Part shown: positions 6,361 to 13,165 of the stretch, piece by piece
Position numbering within the stretch: position 1 is the first letter of the stretch
How the letters are laid out: each line of letters starts with the position of its first letter
NCBI GenBank assembly: GCA_035693805.1
Contig: DASSGA010000082.1
Location: forward strand, 1-20,303
From: Kaftiobacterium sp035693805
GTDB taxonomy: Bacteria > Sysuimicrobiota > Sysuimicrobiia > Sysuimicrobiales > Kaftiobacteriaceae
Direction of reading: 5' to 3'
DNA: 20,303 bases
Notes under the pieces: generated by a model
The model's database searches: none
What the model saw: only the letters and a program-made list of their open reading frames with translations
What the model was told of the DNA's origin: nothing
Translations under genes and position numbers: made by a program

Positions 6361-7005
6361 GTGCCTGCCATCCGCCTGCTCATCGTCGACGACCACCGCC
6401 TGGTGGCGGAGACGCTGGCCGCACTGCTCCGGCGCGATCCCGACCTTGACGTCGTGGGGATCGCCGCCACCGCGCCCGAGGCCCTGACCCTCGCCAAACG
6501 CCTGCAGCCCTCCGTTATCCTGATGGACATCGGTCTGCCCGGCATGGACGGGGTCGAGGCGACGTGGACGCTGCGGCGCACGCTGCCATCTATCCCGGTG
6601 CTCATCCTCACGATGTTCGACCAGGAGCCCTACGTCCTGGAGGCGCTGCGCGCCGGGGCAGCCGGCTACCTCCTGAAGACCGGCTCCCTCCAGCAACTTC
6701 ATGAGGCCGTGCGTGCGGTGGGCGCGGGCCAGCGCGTGATCGACCCGGCGATCGCGCCGGCCGCAATCCAGCGGGCCGCCGCTCCCCGGCTGGCCGCGCG
6801 GGGACCGTTCCCCCTGTCCCGGCGCGAGACCGAGGTCGTGCAGCGCGTGACGGCCGGCCGCACGGTCCGTGACATCGCCGGAGAGCTGCACCTCAGTGCG
6901 CACACCGTACGCAACCATCTGAAATCCGCCTACCGCAAGCTGGGCGTGCACAGCCAGGCCGAAGCCGCCGTCCACGCTCTCCGCCGCGGCATCGTCGTGG
7001 CCTGA
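6361..7005 (+). CDS. NarL/FixJ-type response regulator (REC plus LuxR helix-turn-helix)
   Basis: GTG start after AGAGGGGG. The 214-residue protein has a receiver domain at about 4-120 with the acidic pair Asp10/Asp11, phospho-acceptor Asp56 ('ILMDIGLPGMDG'), Thr84 and Lys106. A LuxR-type helix-turn-helix follows at about 148-210 ('LSRRETEVVQRV', 'LSAHTVRNHLKSAYRKLGVHSQ'). All receiver catalytic residues are present, so it should be phosphorylated by a histidine kinase, but none is encoded in this window. The gene directly downstream encodes a LytTR DNA-binding protein, so two different DNA-binding regulators are made together. Target genes are unknown. Confidence 0.93.
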   Translation: MPAIRLLIVDDHRLVAETLAALLRRDPDLDVVGIAATAPEALTLAKRLQPSVILMDIGLPGMDGVEATWTLRRTLPSIPVLILTMFDQEPYVLEALRAGAAGYLLKTGSLQQLHEAVRAVGAGQRVIDPAIAPAAIQRAAAPRLAARGPFPLSRRETEVVQRVTAGRTVRDIAGELHLSAHTVRNHLKSAYRKLGVHSQAEAAVHALRRGIVVA

Positions 7006-7012
7006 GGAGCCC

Positions 7013-7351
7013 ATGGTCAGATCGCTCCAGGTCCTTCCGGTGCACCTCGATGGAGAGATCCGGCTCCTCCCGCTGCGGGACGTCCTCTACTGCTGCGCGG
7101 AGGGTGGGCGCACCCGCGTCGTCACGGCCCAGGGGGACCACGTCTCCCGCTGGCCGCTGCGGCTCCTTGCCGAGCGCCTGGAGAGGTCGCGCTTCTTCCG
7201 GGCCCACCGCGCCTACCTCGTCAACCTCGAGCACGTCCGCAGCATCATCCCCTGGACCCGCAACGCCTACAGCCTGGCCCTCGACGGCCGGGCGGAGGTG
7301 CCGCTCAGCAAGCACCGTGTGAAGCCCTTGCGCCGGTCGCTCGGCTGGTAG
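7013..7351 (+). CDS. Stand-alone LytTR-type DNA-binding protein
   Basis: This 112-residue protein is essentially only a LytTR domain: 'DVLYCCAEGGRTRVVT', then 'FFRAHRAYLVNLEHVRSI', then 'LDGRAEVPLSKHRVKPLR'. Most LytTR domains follow a receiver domain; here there is no room for one. The start ATG is 7 bases after the response-regulator stop, with TGAGGAG as Shine-Dalgarno, so the two genes are almost certainly one transcript. It may bind DNA constitutively, be controlled by partners, or act with the NarL-type protein. Cys26 and Cys27, in the second strand, could be redox-sensitive, but that is a guess. Confidence 0.9.
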   Translation: MVRSLQVLPVHLDGEIRLLPLRDVLYCCAEGGRTRVVTAQGDHVSRWPLRLLAERLERSRFFRAHRAYLVNLEHVRSIIPWTRNAYSLALDGRAEVPLSKHRVKPLRRSLGW

Positions 7352-7353
7352 GG

Positions 7354-7380
7354 GGGAACCCGCCTTCCGGCGTCTGCGTT
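7354..7380 (+). promoter_or_regulatory. ECF-like promoter before the secreted-protein gene
   Basis: GGGAAC (7354-7359), 18 bases, then GTT (7378-7380) has the same spacing as the promoter at 5368-5394, with the final T changed to C as in many ECF promoters. It starts 2 bases after the LytTR gene stop (TAG 7349-7351) and would give a leader of about 65-70 bases before ATG 7455. It is a candidate second target of the SigR-like factor. GGGAA and GTT are short motifs, so chance occurrence in GC-rich DNA is a real possibility. Confidence 0.42.
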
Positions 7381-7454
7381 ATACGGAACGGACCACGGGG
7401 AAAATCGTACACAGGAGCATTGTCACAGAGCGGCTGTTACAGGAGGAGAGTGCT

Positions 7455-8015
7455 ATGAAGCGACACGTTGGACGCCGTTTGGCCACAGCGCTGCTCGGCA
7501 TCGTGCTCATCGCGGGCGCACCGGTGTGGGCCCAGGGCGTCAGCCCGATCGGCCAGCCCAGCATCGTGGTCCGGTCCGCACCGTCGTACTATGTCTGGGC
7601 GGACCAGAACGGCTGGCACGTGCGGTGGACGACCCCGTATCCGGGGATCTTCTCCGGCACCGTGAGCAGCGACGGCGAGATCCGGGACATCCGCCGCGCC
7701 GGAGGCGGGACGCCGGGCTGGCTGTCGCGGTTCGGCGCGCAGCGGGTCGTCTTCGGGACCTGGACGGCCGGAGGGATCGAGGGCTTCGACTTCACGACCA
7801 CGGGATCGGCGGTGACCTTCAGCCTGCTGATGAATGCCCGGCATGTCCACCAGTCGCAGGTCTTCCTCGGGCGGGCATCCGTGAACCCGCCAGGCATGCC
7901 GTTCGTCGCGCTGGCGAGCCCCGCGCTGCTGGCGCAGCAGGGCGCCGGCAGCCACGGCGAGGATCGGCCTGTGGACCGCCGCGAGATTTTGGACCGGCAG
8001 CGCGAGTCTCCCTAG
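7455..8015 (+). CDS. Secreted protein of unknown function
   Basis: ATG 7455 follows AGGAGGAG (7441-7448) at good spacing. The 186-residue product starts with a clear Sec signal peptide: basic 'MKRHVGRR', hydrophobic 'LATALLGIVLIAGA', and a probable cut after 'PVWA' near residue 26. The mature part is rich in Gly, Trp, Thr and Val ('YYVWADQNGWHVRWTT', 'GIFSGTVSSDGEI', 'FGTWTAGGIEGFDF'), suggesting a beta-rich extracytoplasmic fold. The last 35 residues are polar and probably disordered. There is no cysteine, no lipobox and no further membrane segment. I do not recognise the family. It is a single-gene unit with its own putative ECF promoter and faces the converging reductase gene across 81 bases in which I see no clear terminator. 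Confidence 0.85.
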   Translation: MKRHVGRRLATALLGIVLIAGAPVWAQGVSPIGQPSIVVRSAPSYYVWADQNGWHVRWTTPYPGIFSGTVSSDGEIRDIRRAGGGTPGWLSRFGAQRVVFGTWTAGGIEGFDFTTTGSAVTFSLLMNARHVHQSQVFLGRASVNPPGMPFVALASPALLAQQGAGSHGEDRPVDRREILDRQRESP

Positions 8016-8096
8016 GAGGAGCTAGGTGCAGAAGTTCCCGCAGGAGAGACGCTGCGGTCTGTCCCCTTCGCGCCCGCCTTGTACATTTCGAGCAGG

Positions 8097-9494
8097 CTAT
8101 CGCCCGAGTGCGGCCAGCATCTCCTCGACCCGGGTGAACTTGACCCGGGGGCGGCCCGCCGCGCGCCCCCGCGCCACCTCGATCTCGTTCAGCGTCCGCC
8201 AGTCCGCGTAGGAGAAGGCATGGGGCTGGCGTTCCCGGACGAGCGCGGCCACGGCCTCCGCCTGCGGATGATCCGGTGACAGCACCAGGTCCTGCTCGAG
8301 ATCCGCGCGCATGTTGGCCACGGTCTCCGCGGCGTCGGGCTTGTTGGTGCCGATCACCCCGCTCGGTCCCCGCTTGATCCATCCCGCGGTGTACAGTCCC
8401 TTCCGCGGCTCCTGTGTCTCCGGATCGAGGACCCGGCCCTTGTCGTTGAGGATGACACCCCACTTCTCGTTGAAGGGCACACCTGGAAGCGGCACGCCCC
8501 GGTAGCCGACGGAGCGGAACACCAGGCCCGCGGGGAGGTCTTCAACCTCCCCCGTCGACCGGGCGACGAGCGTGCCGGCCGACGTCGCCTCGAGCCGGTT
8601 GCGCACCAGCCGCATCCCGTGCACGTGCTGATTCCGGCCGAGCAGCTCGGTCGGTGAGACGAGGAACCGGAGGACCAGCCTGCGAGGCTTGCCCTGGGGC
8701 GCCCGGGCGGCCACGCCCTGCAGGATCTCCACCTTCTTCATCGTGGTGTGATCGCGCGTCCGCTCCACGACGCCCTGGCTCAGCTCGTCCAGCTGGACCT
8801 CGTCCGGGAGGGCCGTCGCATCCGCATGCGGGAGCTCGGCGAGCTCCTGGATCTCGGGATTGGTGAACGCGGCCTGCGCCGGGCCCCTCCGGCCGAGCAT
8901 GTGCACCTCTTTCACGCGGCTCTCGCGGAGGGTCTCGAGCGCGTAGTCGGCGATGTCGGTGCGGGCGAGCTCGTCCGTGGAGCGCAGGAGGATCCGGGCG
9001 ACGTCGACCGCGACGTTGCCCACCCCGACCACGGCGGCCACCTCCTGCTCGAGGTCGAAGCGGTGCTGGGTGTAGTCCGGATGGCCGTTGTACCACGCCA
9101 CGAACTCCGTCGCGGGATAGCTGCCGGCGAGGTCCTCGCCGGGGACGCCCAGCGGCCGGTCCGTCTGGGCGCCGGTGCAGAAGACCAGCTGGTGGTAATG
9201 GCCGGTCAGGTCATCCAGCGTGAGATGGCGTCCGTACTCCACGTTCCCGAAGAACCGGAACCGCGGGTGCGCGGCCGTCCGGTCGAACACCGCGGTCACC
9301 GATTTGATCTTCTGATGGTCCGGCGCCACCCCGTAGCGGACCAGGCCGTAGGGGGTCGGCAGGCGGTCGTACATGTCGACGTCGACGACGAGATCTTTGC
9401 GGCCGAGGAGCTGCTCCGCGGCATAGAATCCCGTCGGGCCCGCGCCGATCACCGCGACGCGGAGCGGATGCGCTTCCGTCCCGATCTGGCTCAT
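8097..9494 (-). CDS. fprA: Adrenodoxin-reductase-like ferredoxin-NADP reductase (FprA type)
   Basis: This 465-residue flavoprotein has an FAD-binding GAGPTG at 17-22, 'TPYGLVRYGVAPDH' near 47-60, an NADP-binding GVGNVAVDVAR at about 157-167, 'GRRGPAQAAFT' near 200-212, and a C-terminal 'GWIKRGPSGVIGTNKPDA'. All are hallmarks of the mitochondrial adrenodoxin reductase/mycobacterial FprA family. The enzyme passes electrons between NADPH and ferredoxin, and so may feed P450s, Fe-S assembly or other ferredoxin-dependent steps. No ferredoxin or P450 gene is in the window. Its ATG overlaps the stop of the upstream CBS gene as ATGA on the minus strand, so the two are co-translated. Confidence 0.94.
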   Translation of the reverse strand: MSQIGTEAHPLRVAVIGAGPTGFYAAEQLLGRKDLVVDVDMYDRLPTPYGLVRYGVAPDHQKIKSVTAVFDRTAAHPRFRFFGNVEYGRHLTLDDLTGHYHQLVFCTGAQTDRPLGVPGEDLAGSYPATEFVAWYNGHPDYTQHRFDLEQEVAAVVGVGNVAVDVARILLRSTDELARTDIADYALETLRESRVKEVHMLGRRGPAQAAFTNPEIQELAELPHADATALPDEVQLDELSQGVVERTRDHTTMKKVEILQGVAARAPQGKPRRLVLRFLVSPTELLGRNQHVHGMRLVRNRLEATSAGTLVARSTGEVEDLPAGLVFRSVGYRGVPLPGVPFNEKWGVILNDKGRVLDPETQEPRKGLYTAGWIKRGPSGVIGTNKPDAAETVANMRADLEQDLVLSPDHPQAEAVAALVRERQPHAFSYADWRTLNEIEVARGRAAGRPRVKFTRVEEMLAALGR

Positions 9495-9925
9495 GGATGC
9501 TCTGTCGCCACCCGGGCCTCCAGCATGTCGATCTCGCCCTCATATTGATCGCGCTGCGCCTTCACGACGTCGCCGATGGAGACGATGCCTGCGAGGCGGT
9601 CCCCTACGACCACCGGCAGGTGGCGGATGCGGCGCTCGGTCATGGTATGGGCGACGACCCGCAGATCGTCCCCGGGCGCGGCGGTGATGAGGTCCCGGGT
9701 CATCAGCTGCCGGACGGGCCGGCCGAAGAGCGCCTCGTCGCGCACCGCCGCGCGGACGATGTCCCGCTCGGAGATGATGCCGAGCGGCCGCACCCGATCG
9801 TCGACCACGACGAGGGCGCCGATGTTGTGGGCCGCCAGCTGCGCGAGCACCTCGCGCACCGTCTGGTCGGGACGAGCCGTGTACACCTGACCACCCTTCT
9901 GAGCCAGCACATGCTCGATGTTCAT
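9491..9925 (-). CDS. Tandem CBS-domain protein
   Basis: This 144-residue protein is made almost only of two CBS domains, at about 8-62 ('VREVLAQLAAHNIGALVVVD', 'LGIISERDIVRA') and 72-130 ('LMTRDLITAAPGDDLRVVAHTM', 'LAGIVSIGDVVKA'). A short acidic tail follows. Such stand-alone CBS pairs bind adenine nucleotides or SAM and act as energy or ligand sensors. They are often labelled IMP-dehydrogenase-related, but no catalytic domain is present. A GGGGAGG Shine-Dalgarno precedes the ATG on the minus strand. Coupling to the NADP-ferredoxin reductase gene suggests nucleotide-responsive control of that enzyme, which is inference. The 150 bases upstream separate it from the divergent exported-protein gene. 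Confidence 0.92.
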   Translation of the reverse strand: MNIEHVLAQKGGQVYTARPDQTVREVLAQLAAHNIGALVVVDDRVRPLGIISERDIVRAAVRDEALFGRPVRQLMTRDLITAAPGDDLRVVAHTMTERRIRHLPVVVGDRLAGIVSIGDVVKAQRDQYEGEIDMLEARVATEHP

Positions 9926-10075
9926 CGCACGCCTCCCCGTACGGACCAGTCACTGATGATGATAGCGTGTTTCCCCACTCCCGTAGGAGGGCCCACGCCC
10001 GCCAGGGCACCGCCGCTTGCGTCTGCCGGCGCCGTGCCGGGGGCATCACTCTGACAACAGGAGGTGGTCCCCGAC

Positions 10076-10735
10076 ATGCGATCCATCCTCATGGCGCTGC
10101 TGCTCGCCGCAATCCTCGCGGCGACGGCGGCTGCGGGAGCGGCGACGCCGGCGACCCCGGCGATGCCGTTCAAGTCAGGCACGGTGTGGACGTACCGGGT
10201 CTTGAAGACCGAGTCCGCGGGCGGGCGGACCGTGGAGACGCGGGCGATCACGTACAAGGGCATGGCCACGTACCGCGGCCAGAGCTACCACGTGTTCGAG
10301 ACGCGCGACTCGCTCGGCAAGGGGCTCGAGCGTGACATGGTCACCTGGACCGGGACGATGTTCCGCCAGGCCGCGACCGTCGTCATGGAAGGCAAGAATA
10401 CGACCGAGATCGTCTTCGACAGGCCGTACGCGACGAGCGGGGCGAGCGAAGCCCTGTCCGGCCGGACCGACGTCTACCAGAACGGCGAGCTCACCGGTCG
10501 CGGCGGGTGGAGCAACGTGGTGAGCAAGGGCAAGACCCAGAAAGTCACTGTACCCGCCGGGACGTTCACGGCCACCCGGTGGGAGGGAGCGCTGGTCCTC
10601 GGGAACCTCAAGCAGGTGTACACGATGTACGCCGTGGGGCCCGTGGAAGTCCGCGCCGACATGGAGGTCTTCGACAAGGGCGTGCGGCAGGCCTCGATCG
10701 TGATCGAGCTGACGAAGGGGCCGGTCGGGAAGTAG
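10076..10735 (+). CDS. Exported protein of unknown function
   Basis: ATG 10076 is preceded by AGGAGGTG at 10059-10066 with 9 bases between; an in-frame GTG at 10064 would sit inside that Shine-Dalgarno, so the ATG is preferred. The 219-residue product has a signal peptide ('MRSILMALLLAAILAATAAAGA', cut near residue 22-24). The mature region has repeated beta-strand-like segments ('GTVWTYRVLKT', 'KGMATYRGQSYHVFE', 'VTVPAGTFTATRWEGALVLG', 'VYTMYAVGPVEVRADMEVF'). 'VPAGTF-x-A-x-R' resembles a motif seen in beta-rich periplasmic or lipid-associated proteins, but I cannot name the family. No lipobox cysteine is present. The gene is transcribed alone, with a hairpin at 10761-10793 after it. The 150-base gap before it shows no convincing -35/-10 pair on this strand. 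Confidence 0.85.
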   Translation: MRSILMALLLAAILAATAAAGAATPATPAMPFKSGTVWTYRVLKTESAGGRTVETRAITYKGMATYRGQSYHVFETRDSLGKGLERDMVTWTGTMFRQAATVVMEGKNTTEIVFDRPYATSGASEALSGRTDVYQNGELTGRGGWSNVVSKGKTQKVTVPAGTFTATRWEGALVLGNLKQVYTMYAVGPVEVRADMEVFDKGVRQASIVIELTKGPVGK

Positions 10736-10760
10736 CCACCGCAGTCCGCGGGTCAGTCCG

Positions 10761-10793
10761 GCGGGCGGGTCGCTCTCGCAGCGGCCCGCCCGC
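10761..10793 (+). terminator. GC-rich hairpin after the exported-protein gene
   Basis: GCGGGCGGG (10761-10769) and CCCGCCCGC (10785-10793) form a perfect 9-bp stem with a 15-base loop, followed by TGCGTTGTGTGCT, which is T-rich for this genome but not a clean T-run. It lies 25 bases after the stop and just before the MoeZ promoter. Confidence 0.5.
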
Positions 10794-10802
10794 TGCGTTG
10801 TG

Positions 10803-10811
10803 TGCTAGAAT
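10803..10811 (+). promoter_or_regulatory. Extended -10 promoter for the MoeZ gene
   Basis: TGC-TAGAAT (TG dinucleotide one base before a -10 of TAGAAT at 10806-10811) is an extended -10 element. No -35 match is seen 16-18 bases upstream, which is normal for this promoter class. Transcription would start near 10818, about 38 bases before ATG 10856. The same -10 hexamer precedes the Fe-S carrier gene at 14744. Confidence 0.5.
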
Positions 10812-10829
10812 TGAATCCGGACTGATTCA
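10812..10829 (+). promoter_or_regulatory. Inverted repeat over the predicted MoeZ transcription start, possible operator
   Basis: TGAATC-N6-GATTCA is an 18-base perfect inverted repeat with 6-base arms, placed directly after the -10 and across the predicted +1. A repressor bound there would block transcription. As RNA it would make only a weak 5-6 bp hairpin. The regulator is unknown; the Rrf2 protein encoded at 4865 is one candidate. Confidence 0.38.
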
Positions 10830-10855
10830 CTCAACAATCACCAGAGGAGGCAGGC

Positions 10856-12034
10856 ATGGCACTGACCCGGCGCGGTCCGCTGCTCTCGGATGAGCAGATG
10901 GAGCGCTACTCGCGCCAGATCATCCTCGACGAGCTCGGCGTCGTCGGCCAGCACAAGCTGCTTGAGAGCAAGGTCCTCGTCATCGGGGCCGGCGGGCTCG
11001 GCAGCCCGGTCTCCCTGTACCTCGCGGCCGCCGGCGTCGGGACGCTCGGCATCGTGGACGGGGACCGCGTGGACCTCACGAACCTGCAGCGTCAGGTCCT
11101 GCACTACACGCACGACGTCGGACGGCCCAAGACGCAGTCGGCCCGGCGGACGCTCGAGGACATCAACCCCGACATCACGGTCAACACGTTCCAGACCGTG
11201 CTGGCCAGCGACAACGCGCTCGACATCATCCGCGACTACGACGTCGTCGTGAACGGCAGCGACAACTTCCCGACGCGCTACCTCGTCAATGACGCCACCG
11301 TGTTTCTCGGGAAGCCGCTCATCGACGCGAGCATCCTGAAGTGGGAAGGCCAGGCCACGACCTTCCTGCCCGGTCGCGGCTGCTACCGCTGCCTGTTCCC
11401 AACCCCGACGCCCCCCGGGGCGGTGCCGTCCTGCGCCGAAGGCGGCATCATCGGCGCGGTGGCCGGATTCATGGGCACGCTGCAGGCCCTGGAGACCGTG
11501 AAGGTCCTCCTCGGTCGCGGCGACACGCTGGCCAACCGGCTGCTCATCTTCGATGCCCTGAGCAGCGAGATCCGCACCCTGCGCTGGAACCGGAACCCGA
11601 ACTGCCCGGTGTGCGGGGATCATCCGACGATCACCGAGCTCATCGACTACGAGGCGTTCTGCGGCGTCCCCGGCCGCGCGGCGGGGCACGAGCCCGTCGC
11701 GGTCGAGACGCCCTCGATCGACATCAGCCCGGAGAAGGCCAGGCAGCTCGTCGAATCGGGCGGGGCCGTCCTGGTCGACGTGCGGGAGAACTGGGAGTGG
11801 ATGACCTCGCGCATCCCCGGCGCCACGCTCATCCCCATGAGCGAGCTGCCGCAGCGGATCGGAGAGATCCCCACCGGCCGCCCGGTCATCGTGTACTGCG
11901 CCGTCGGGCAGCGCAGCGCCGCCGTCGTCGAGGCCCTGCGCCAGATGGGCCACGACCGCGCCTACAACATCGCCGGCGGGATTGTGGCCTGGATGAACGG
12001 GCAGTATCCTGTTGAGGCCGGCCCAACGTCCTGA
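10856..12034 (+). CDS. moeZ: MoeZ-type E1-like adenylyltransferase/sulfurtransferase with rhodanese domain
   Basis: This 392-residue protein has a ThiF/MoeB E1-like domain at about 10-265 with ATP loop GAGGLG (44-49), 'NLQRQVLH', catalytic-loop Cys193 ('PSCAEGG'), and zinc ligands Cys176/Cys179 and Cys250/Cys253. A rhodanese domain at about 288-388 carries the active-site loop with Cys348 (C-A-V-G-Q-R-S). This is the MoeZR architecture: it adenylates the C-terminal Gly of a ubiquitin-like carrier, then swaps AMP for sulfur from a rhodanese persulfide to give a thiocarboxylate. In Mycobacterium its clients include CysO and MoaD. A CysO-like domain is encoded at 1002, so the activating enzyme for that relay is present 8 kb away. 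AGAGGAGG precedes the ATG. Confidence 0.95.
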   Translation: MALTRRGPLLSDEQMERYSRQIILDELGVVGQHKLLESKVLVIGAGGLGSPVSLYLAAAGVGTLGIVDGDRVDLTNLQRQVLHYTHDVGRPKTQSARRTLEDINPDITVNTFQTVLASDNALDIIRDYDVVVNGSDNFPTRYLVNDATVFLGKPLIDASILKWEGQATTFLPGRGCYRCLFPTPTPPGAVPSCAEGGIIGAVAGFMGTLQALETVKVLLGRGDTLANRLLIFDALSSEIRTLRWNRNPNCPVCGDHPTITELIDYEAFCGVPGRAAGHEPVAVETPSIDISPEKARQLVESGGAVLVDVRENWEWMTSRIPGATLIPMSELPQRIGEIPTGRPVIVYCAVGQRSAAVVEALRQMGHDRAYNIAGGIVAWMNGQYPVEAGPTS

Positions 12035-12058
12035 AGGAACGGGGACGGGGCCTTTGAA

Positions 12059-13165
12059 ATGAGCAGTGTGTCCGATGTCCCCAACCTGGTCGAAGACCGC
12101 CTCGTGCCGTCAGAGTGCCCCACTGTGATGCGCCAGGCCGTCCTCCGCGAACCCCGCCGCATCGAGCTCGTGACCCGCCCCGTGCCGGATCCCGGCCCGG
12201 GGGAAGTCGTCCTGCGCGTGCGCGCCGCGCTCACCTGCGGCACCGACCTCAAGACGTACCGCCGCGGTCATCCGAAGGTGCCGTTCGGTCCGTTCGGGCA
12301 TGAGTGCGCGGGCGACGTCGTGGCCGCGGGAAGCGGCGTGCACACGGTTCGCGAGGGCGACGCCGTGGTGCCGACCCCCACCGCGCCGTGCGGTCAGTGC
12401 GCGTCCTGTCGCGGGGGCCGGCAGAACCTCTGCGAGCGGCAGTTCGAGGGCATCGTCCTGGGCGCGTACGCCGATTACCTGCTCGTCTCTGAAAAAGTGG
12501 CGGCGACGAACCTGCTGGGGAAGCCCTCCGGGTTGTCCTACATCGAGGCGGCGTTCCTCGAGCCGCTGTCCTGCGTCGTCCATGCCTGGGACCGCCTGCG
12601 GCCGGCGCCGGTGGAGCAGGTGGCCGTAGTTGGGCTCGGCGGCATCGGGCTGCTGCACATTCGCATGGCGAAGGCGATGGGCGCCCGGGTCATCGCCGTC
12701 GGCCGGCGGGCCGAGCGCCTCGCTCTGGCGGCGGGGCTGGGCGCGGATGCCGTGGTAGACACGGAGCGCGACGACATCGCCCAGGGGATCCGGGAGGCGA
12801 GCGGAGGCCGCGGCCCCGATCTCGTCATCGAGTGCACCGGTCATCCCCGGATGTGGGTCGAGGTCGCCGGCTGGGCCCGCCCCGGGGGGCGGGTGCTGCT
12901 GTTCGCCGGGCTCGCCGCCGGCGCGCAGGTCGCCTTCGACGCCACCCGCCTGCACTACGACGAGGTCGACATCATCAACAGTTTCCATTACCGTCCGAAC
13001 GACGTGGAGGAGGCCTACCGCCTGCTCGCCACGCGCGTCATCGACGTGCGGCCGATCATCAGCGGTGTGCGCGACCTCCCCAGCATCGTGGACGTCTTCG
13101 CCTCCCTGGACCGCGGCAACGGCGTGAAGTACGCGATCCTGCCGGAGGCCACGGGATGGGCGTAG
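12059..13165 (+). CDS. Zinc-dependent medium-chain dehydrogenase (sorbitol/threonine dehydrogenase-like)
   Basis: This 368-residue protein is a full medium-chain dehydrogenase. Catalytic zinc ligands are Cys60 ('TCGTD'), His81/Glu82 ('FGHEC') and Glu168. The structural-zinc cluster is Cys111, 114, 117 and 125, and the Rossmann motif GLGGIG lies at 192-197. This resembles sorbitol, threonine and galactitol-phosphate dehydrogenases, which oxidise a secondary alcohol with NAD(P)+. The substrate cannot be read from sequence. ATG 12059 is used, with GGAAC-GGGGACGGGG upstream; ATG 12128 (residue 24) is a strong alternative, because the family match begins there ('MRQAVLREPRRIEL'). It lies 24 bases after moeZ and overlaps a second dehydrogenase gene by 10 bases. 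Confidence 0.92.
   Translation: MSSVSDVPNLVEDRLVPSECPTVMRQAVLREPRRIELVTRPVPDPGPGEVVLRVRAALTCGTDLKTYRRGHPKVPFGPFGHECAGDVVAAGSGVHTVREGDAVVPTPTAPCGQCASCRGGRQNLCERQFEGIVLGAYADYLLVSEKVAATNLLGKPSGLSYIEAAFLEPLSCVVHAWDRLRPAPVEQVAVVGLGGIGLLHIRMAKAMGARVIAVGRRAERLALAAGLGADAVVDTERDDIAQGIREASGGRGPDLVIECTGHPRMWVEVAGWARPGGRVLLFAGLAAGAQVAFDATRLHYDEVDIINSFHYRPNDVEEAYRLLATRVIDVRPIISGVRDLPSIVDVFASLDRGNGVKYAILPEATGWA

Noticed and set aside
8016..8096. Bidirectional terminator between the converging secreted-protein and reductase genes
   Set aside because: No stem of useful length followed by a T-run was found on either strand.
8748..9548. A 266-codon plus-strand open frame
   Set aside because: It is antisense to the FprA-like reductase, which carries all expected FAD and NADP motifs on the other strand.
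9926..9966. TATCAT on the minus strand as a promoter for the CBS-domain gene
   Set aside because: The -10 match is reasonable, but no -35 or extended -10 accompanies it.
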